From: Sulfurospirillaceae bacterium
Lineage (GTDB): Bacteria; Campylobacterota; Campylobacteria; Campylobacterales; Sulfurospirillaceae
Assembly: GCA_028705785.1 (NCBI GenBank)
Contig: JAQWCT010000106.1
Coordinates: forward strand, 1 to 8,654
Length of the DNA: 8,654 bases
Direction of reading: 5' to 3'
Of the stretch, positions 5,145 through 8,654 are shown one piece after another. The position numbers and the translations under genes were made by a program. Position 1 is the first letter of the stretch. Every line of letters begins with the position of its first letter. A model generated the notes under the pieces. It saw only the letters and a list, made by a program, of their open reading frames with translations, did not search any database and was not told the DNA's origin.

Positions 5145-6200
5145 GTGTTAGCTTATCTGCATATCCCTTTTTGTGACAGTAAATGTCACTACTGTGCTTT
5201 TAACTCTTATGTGGATAAATTTGATTTAAAAGAGCGCTATATGTTGGCTTCTTTGGAGCAATTATCTTTTGAATTGGAACGATTTACTCCGCAAAAGAAG
5301 AGCATTCATTCATTATTTATCGGAGGAGGAACGCCCTCAACGATTTCTTCTAAGCTTTTTGAACCTTTTTTTAAACATATCAAACCCTTTTTAAGCGATG
5401 ATGCAGAGATAACCTCCGAAGCCAATCCTAATTCTGCTACAAAAGAATGGTTAAGTGGAATGCACGCTTTAGGCGTCAATCGTCTTAGTTTTGGCGTACA
5501 AAGTTTTGATGAAGCAAAACTCAAGTTTTTAGGTCGTGCTCATAGCGCAAAATCAGCACAAAAAGCGATAGAAAATGCTTCTACTCTTGGTTTCAAACAT
5601 ATCTCGTTAGACCTTATCTATGGCACAGCTCTTGATACGCCACAATTATTAGTAAATGACTTAGAAATTGCTTCAAAACTTCCTATTGACCACCTAAGTG
5701 CTTATGCCTTAACCATTGAAGAGCATACGCCTTTTTTTCATCGAAACAATGTTGCCAATACCTCAGAAGCATTAGCAAAAAGCTTTGTGCAAAACATCAT
5801 CGATAAAGGTTTTCTTCAGTACGAAATTTCTAATTTTGGAAGCTATCAAAGTGTTCATAACAAGGGCTATTGGGAGCATCAAAACTATCTTGGAATCGGA
5901 AGTGGTGCTGTGGGATTTTTGAATCAGGAGCGATTTTATCCGAGTAAAACTATCGAAACCTATCTTCAAAATCCTTTACATGTAGAGATAGAAAATCTCT
6001 CTTTAGAAGACTTACATGTAGAGAAAATTTTTCTAGGGCTTCGCAGTTGCATAGGCATTGACTTAGCACTTTTTTCACCTAAAGAAAGGGCAAATGTTGA
6101 CCTTTTAATACGCGAAAAAAAGCTTACATGTAAAGAGGGAAAAGTCTTTAATAACGACTATTTCCTCAGCGATGAAATAGCTCTTTATATCACACAGTAA
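5145..6200 (+). CDS. hemW: Heme chaperone HemW (radical SAM)
   Basis: HemW binds heme and an iron-sulfur cluster with S-adenosylmethionine and is thought to hand heme to respiratory enzymes; it is often mis-annotated as the oxygen-independent coproporphyrinogen oxidase HemN. The radical SAM cluster motif is C10-x3-C14-x2-C17 followed by A-F19. HemN would have a fourth cysteine at the F19 position, so the protein is called HemW. Other family stretches are FIGGGTPS (58-65), SEANPNS (91-97), RLSFGVQSFD (113-122), GRAHS (130-134), SLDLIYG (154-160), HLSAYALTIEEHTPF (183-197), YEISNF (226-231) and HNKGYWEHQNYLGIGSGA (238-255). Length 351 is slightly short of the E. coli protein (378). The start is GTG. 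Three copies of the TTACATGTA palindrome fall in the variable C-terminal part (codons 278-281, 290-293, 327-331). The stop is one base from the stop of convergent kef. Confidence 0.95.
   Translation: MLAYLHIPFCDSKCHYCAFNSYVDKFDLKERYMLASLEQLSFELERFTPQKKSIHSLFIGGGTPSTISSKLFEPFFKHIKPFLSDDAEITSEANPNSATKEWLSGMHALGVNRLSFGVQSFDEAKLKFLGRAHSAKSAQKAIENASTLGFKHISLDLIYGTALDTPQLLVNDLEIASKLPIDHLSAYALTIEEHTPFFHRNNVANTSEALAKSFVQNIIDKGFLQYEISNFGSYQSVHNKGYWEHQNYLGIGSGAVGFLNQERFYPSKTIETYLQNPLHVEIENLSLEDLHVEKIFLGLRSCIGIDLALFSPKERANVDLLIREKKLTCKEGKVFNNDYFLSDEIALYITQ
5974..5987. repeat. TTACATGTA palindrome, copy 4 (hemW)
   Basis: CTTTACATGTAGAG, one mismatch to the 14-base form. It encodes Leu278-His-Val-Glu in HemW. 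Together with copy 5 it forms a 13-base direct repeat (TTACATGTAGAGA) at 36-base spacing. Confidence 0.75.
6010..6023. repeat. TTACATGTA palindrome, copy 5 (hemW)
   Basis: ACTTACATGTAGAG, encoding Leu290-His-Val-Glu. It lies exactly 36 bases (12 codons) after copy 4 and in the same frame. Confidence 0.75.
6122..6135. repeat. TTACATGTA palindrome, copy 6 (hemW)
   Basis: GCTTACATGTAAAG, encoding Leu327-Thr-Cys-Lys-Glu near the HemW C-terminus. It is one codon position out of phase with copies 4 and 5, so the DNA word is kept while the peptide differs. Confidence 0.75.
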
Positions 6201-6201
6201 G

Positions 6202-7797
6202 TTATTCTAGTGCCACTTTAAGCAATGCCTTAGCCGCTTCTCTTCCTTCATTGACGATATGCTTGACCTCTAAGGCTTTGAGTAATTTCTTTTCATCATA
6301 GTCACTCGCTTTGGCAACGATTTTGATATTTTTTTCAAATGATTTAAGAATTTCACACAATAAAATAAGCTTTTTTTCATTATTGATAGCGATAATAACA
6401 GCCCTTGCATCTTCGACAAATGCTTTTTTGAGAATACTTTTTTCGGCAGCATTTCCAAAATAAACAGGCTCACCTCGATGTTGTCCAAGCCTTACAAGAT
6501 TGATATCATGCTCTAACACCAGATAATTGACATTCATCTTTTTGAGTCGATAGACGATTTCTTGTCCCAACTTTCCATAACCACATACAATAATATGATC
6601 TCTAACCCCTGAAGAATTGATAATAAAATCACCACCTTGAGGCTCTTGAGCTACTGCATTAACGATATATTTGATATTCTTTAAGATAAAGGGTGTAGCC
6701 ACCATGGAGAGGACTACAACGATAATTAAGACTTGTACAATATCTTGAGGAATGAGTCTTGAAGAACTCGCAAGTGCAAGGATAGCAAGTGAAAACTCTC
6801 CACTTTGACACAACGCTAATGCTGATTTTAACGCTACTCTACCACCCGCTTGAAAATAGACAATTCCAAAGACGACTAATATTTTAACGCTAAGCAAAGC
6901 TATAAGTAATAAGAGAATAACCATATAGTGTTGTGCAATGATACCAAGGTCTATTTGCATTCCTACAGTGATAAAAAAGAGTCCTAATAAAATATCTCTA
7001 AAAGGGACAAGGTCAGCTTCAATTTGATGTTTATATTTACTCTCAGCCATAATCATACCGGCTAAAAAAGCACCAAGAGAATATGAAAATCCCAACATAT
7101 GCGCTAAAAAGGAGGCTCCAACCACCAGCATTAAAACAGCAGCAATAAATATCTCTTCTGTATCTGCCCAAACGACTAATGATAAAAAGCGATTGAGAAG
7201 ATATTTTCCAATGATATACATTAACCCTAAAATAATCACAACACTGATAAAAGTTTCCCAAAGCAAAGAAGAGATAGAGCTGTTTTGGCTTGAGAAAATA
7301 TTAATCATCAACAAGATAGGAATGACCGCGATATCTTGAAAAAGCAAAATCCCCAACGCTTTTCTACCATACACCGTATGGATATTGCCACTATCATTAA
7401 GTATTTTCAACACAATCGCCGTTGAAGAAAGTGCCAGTGCATACCCTATGATAATGGCACTTTTTTGATCAGCCCCAAAAAGATACTCTGCACTTAAAGA
7501 AGCAATACCTCCGACAAGAGCTACTTGCAAGAAACCATTGAGAAAAACATCTCTTTTCATTCCCATCAAATGTCTTATGGAAAACTCAAGTCCAATCGTA
7601 AACATCAAAAATACAATTCCAAATTCGGCGATATGGTCAAGAGATTCGTTATTATTGGCAAGATTGTACATAGAAGAAATAGCAAAACCCGTGATGATAT
7701 ATCCAATAATCGTGGGTATGTTAAATCTTTTGAGAAAAATGTTCAGCAATGTCCCAATAGCCGTTGCACTTAGGATAATTGCTAGTAAATTGTCCAC
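6202..7797 (-). CDS. kefB: Kef-type cation/proton antiporter (CPA2) with RCK domain
   Basis: This inner-membrane antiporter of the CPA2 family probably exchanges potassium for protons. Residues about 1-378 hold 12 or so membrane segments, with FMFTIGLEFS-like sequence at 64-73, the LFQDIAVIP motif (152-160, Asp155 a likely ion-binding residue), LGAFLAGMIMAES (241-253), LLGLFFITVGM (270-280) and QSGEFSLAIL (331-340). After a linker, residues about 400-520 form a Rossmann-type RCK (TrkA-N) domain: IIVCGYGKLGQ (402-412, GxGxxG) with an acidic end to the second strand (E429, D431). At 531 residues it is shorter than E. coli KefC (about 620). The start is GTG at 7797, with GGAG eight bases upstream and only 3 bases after hspR. 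The kefB name follows Campylobacter usage; glutathione gating as in E. coli should not be assumed, and another cation or ligand is possible. Confidence 0.9.
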   Translation of the reverse strand: MDNLLAIILSATAIGTLLNIFLKRFNIPTIIGYIITGFAISSMYNLANNNESLDHIAEFGIVFLMFTIGLEFSIRHLMGMKRDVFLNGFLQVALVGGIASLSAEYLFGADQKSAIIIGYALALSSTAIVLKILNDSGNIHTVYGRKALGILLFQDIAVIPILLMINIFSSQNSSISSLLWETFISVVIILGLMYIIGKYLLNRFLSLVVWADTEEIFIAAVLMLVVGASFLAHMLGFSYSLGAFLAGMIMAESKYKHQIEADLVPFRDILLGLFFITVGMQIDLGIIAQHYMVILLLLIALLSVKILVVFGIVYFQAGGRVALKSALALCQSGEFSLAILALASSSRLIPQDIVQVLIIVVVLSMVATPFILKNIKYIVNAVAQEPQGGDFIINSSGVRDHIIVCGYGKLGQEIVYRLKKMNVNYLVLEHDINLVRLGQHRGEPVYFGNAAEKSILKKAFVEDARAVIIAINNEKKLILLCEILKSFEKNIKIVAKASDYDEKKLLKALEVKHIVNEGREAAKALLKVALE

Positions 7798-7800
7798 GCT

Positions 7801-8175
7801 CTATTCTCCAAATAAAATAATTTCATAGCTGTTTTTATGCTTAACCAAAGGATTTTTAGTTTGTGTACTTTTCTTCGATAACCCACTCACTTCACAACGC
7901 AAAGCCTCTATGAGCTCCTCACACTCGTCAATCTTATCCTTAAGCTGCATAATCACATCAACGCCTGCGAGATTAACCCCTAAATCACGCGTTAAACGGA
8001 GTATCATCTTGATTTTATCGATATCTCTTTGTGAGTATAAGCGCATCTTTCCATCTGTCCTAGAGGGTCTAACCAACCCTTCCCGTTCATACTGACGCAA
8101 AGTTTGAGGATGAATAGTCAATACTTTAGCAACAACACTGATAAGATATACAGGTTCTTCATATCCATGATGCAT
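7801..8175 (-). CDS. hspR: Heat-shock repressor HspR, MerR family
   Basis: HspR represses chaperone genes by binding the HAIR inverted repeat and is relieved on heat shock; in Campylobacterota it controls its own cbpA-hspR operon, among others. The 124-residue protein has a MerR-type winged helix-turn-helix in residues 9-58 (YLISVVAKVLTIHPQTLRQYEREGL with wing RPSRTDGKMRLYS), the hallmark HspR spelling with TLRQYE and RLYSQRDI. A predicted coiled-coil dimerisation helix follows (about 70-97), then a basic tail ending NSYEIILFGE. The ATG at 8175 has AGAGGAG seven bases upstream and lies 15 bases after the cbpA stop. Its operator would be in front of cbpA, outside this window. The kef gene follows after 3 bases and should share its regulation. 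Confidence 0.95.
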   Translation of the reverse strand: MHHGYEEPVYLISVVAKVLTIHPQTLRQYEREGLVRPSRTDGKMRLYSQRDIDKIKMILRLTRDLGVNLAGVDVIMQLKDKIDECEELIEALRCEVSGLSKKSTQTKNPLVKHKNSYEIILFGE

Positions 8176-8190
8176 TTGGAAACTCCTCTT

Positions 8191-8654
8191 TTATTGTGGT
8201 AGTTTTTCTTCCATAAGCGCTTTTAAATCCTTATCTAAAGACTCAAGCGGTGGAAGAATGATATTGGCTACAAGGTATAAATCACCTTTAACTTGCGTTT
8301 TTCGGTTCAATGCACCATACTCTTTAACCCTAAATTTTTGACCATTTTTAGTATCTTCTTTAACTTTTAAAGTGATCTCTTTATAAAGCGTTTCAATCAC
8401 CACTTTACCACCAAAGAGAGCCGTTTTGAGAGGCACATCAATCGTTTTAACCAGATCATCACCCTCTCTTTGATACTCTGGACTCGAAGCGACTTCAACA
8501 CTTAAAAAGAGGTCACCTTTATGACCTTGATAGGACTTTCCTTTGTCTTTAATACGCATCTTTTCGCCACTTTTAATACCAGCAGGTATTTTGACATCAA
8601 AGCTCTCATTATTGTAAGAAAGGGCATGTTTCCCCCCTAAAATAGAAACATTAA
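8191..8654 (-). CDS. cbpA: CbpA/DnaJ-family co-chaperone, C-terminal part only
   Basis: Only the last 153 residues are present; the J-domain and first part lie beyond the right edge. The reading frame is open to the edge with no start needed. It contains SILGGKHALSY, then VKIPAGIKSGEKMRIKDKGKSYQGHKGDLFLSVEV-type sequence. This is the DnaJ C-terminal substrate-binding beta-sandwich, followed by the second sandwich (DDLVKTIDVPLKTALFGGKV, then LKVKEDTKNGQKFRVKEYGAL and GDLYLVANI) and a short C-terminal helix. No CxxCxGxG zinc-finger repeats occur in the visible part. Together with the hspR neighbour, this favours the zinc-less CbpA class over DnaJ proper. The protein would assist DnaK. It is the first gene of the cbpA-hspR-kef operon, with the promoter and HspR operator expected upstream of the window. 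Confidence 0.92.
   Translation of the reverse strand, partial: NVSILGGKHALSYNNESFDVKIPAGIKSGEKMRIKDKGKSYQGHKGDLFLSVEVASSPEYQREGDDLVKTIDVPLKTALFGGKVVIETLYKEITLKVKEDTKNGQKFRVKEYGALNRKTQVKGDLYLVANIILPPLESLDKDLKALMEEKLPQ

Noticed and set aside
5984..6000. AGAGAT / ATCTCT hairpin with a five-base loop inside hemW
   Set aside because: The six-pair stem is AT-rich and weak, is not followed by a T-run and is deep in coding sequence. It is not credible as a terminator, though it lies between palindrome copies 4 and 5.
5145..6200. Annotation as HemN, oxygen-independent coproporphyrinogen III oxidase
   Set aside because: The cluster motif is CxxxCxxCxF, without the fourth cysteine of true HemN, and the length and later motifs fit HemW.
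7582..7588. ACTCAAG resembling a HAIR half-site
   Set aside because: No partner CTTGAGT lies at the required spacing and the position is internal to kef, so it is not an HspR operator.
489..7828. Plus-strand open frames of 60-135 codons opposite the minus-strand genes
   Set aside because: They lie antisense to well-identified genes, have no ribosome sites of note and translate to low-complexity or motif-free peptides; they are shadows of the real frames.
70..8631. Identical 13-base stretch AAAGGGCATGTTT at 70-82 and 8619-8631
   Set aside because: Both copies encode a Lys-His-Ala-Leu run on the minus strand in unrelated proteins (TSUP transporter and CbpA). A single pair with the same peptide reading is best taken as coincidence.
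1..8654. A defence system, mobile element or other dedicated novel gene cluster
   Set aside because: Every gene except the zinc-ribbon protein belongs to a housekeeping or stress family in a plausible conserved order, with uniform base composition and no integration signs. The candidate novelty here is the DNA word and the unknown membrane protein, not a new multi-gene system.

Overview
The window looks like core chromosome of a Campylobacterota (epsilonproteobacterial) species. The evidence is the lineage-specific replication protein HobA, a short delta'-type HolB, a dihydropteroate synthase with a long N-terminal extension, a cbpA-hspR-kef cluster, low GC and almost no intergenic DNA. A Sulfurospirillum-like organism is my best guess from protein character, but I cannot test it here. 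I see no phage, transposon, CRISPR array, RNA gene or obvious horizontally acquired island.

Layout. Positions 1-5074 hold one seven-gene minus-strand run, read right to left: rppH, lysC, hobA, holB, folP, a membrane-anchored zinc-ribbon protein of unknown function, and a TSUP-family transporter that runs off the left edge. Junctions range from an 11-base overlap to a 9-base gap, so this is almost certainly one translationally coupled operon. Positions 5075-5144 are the only real intergenic space: a 70-base divergent promoter region between rppH and hemW. hemW (5145-6200) is the only plus-strand gene. It ends one base from the stop codon of the convergent kef gene. Positions 6202-8654 are a second minus-strand operon, cbpA (cut by the right edge), hspR, then kef.

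Function. The left operon mixes mRNA 5'-end processing (RppH), the first step of the aspartate amino-acid family (LysC), replication initiation (HobA), the clamp loader (HolB) and folate synthesis (FolP). This is a growth-linked housekeeping set; from memory the order resembles the Helicobacter pylori HP1228-HP1232 block. lysC carries an internal Shine-Dalgarno and ATG at codon 246, where Bacillus/Corynebacterium-type aspartokinases start a separate regulatory beta subunit. The right operon couples a DnaJ-like co-chaperone, its heat-shock repressor and a cation/proton antiporter.

The most unusual signal is a short DNA palindrome, consensus CTTTACATGTAAAG. Its core TTACATGTA occurs six times, three in folP and three in hemW. 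It is read in two different codon frames, giving LHV(K/E) three times and TCK(D/E) three times, and falls mostly in poorly conserved parts of both proteins. That pattern points to selection on DNA rather than protein, and I do not know an assigned function for it.
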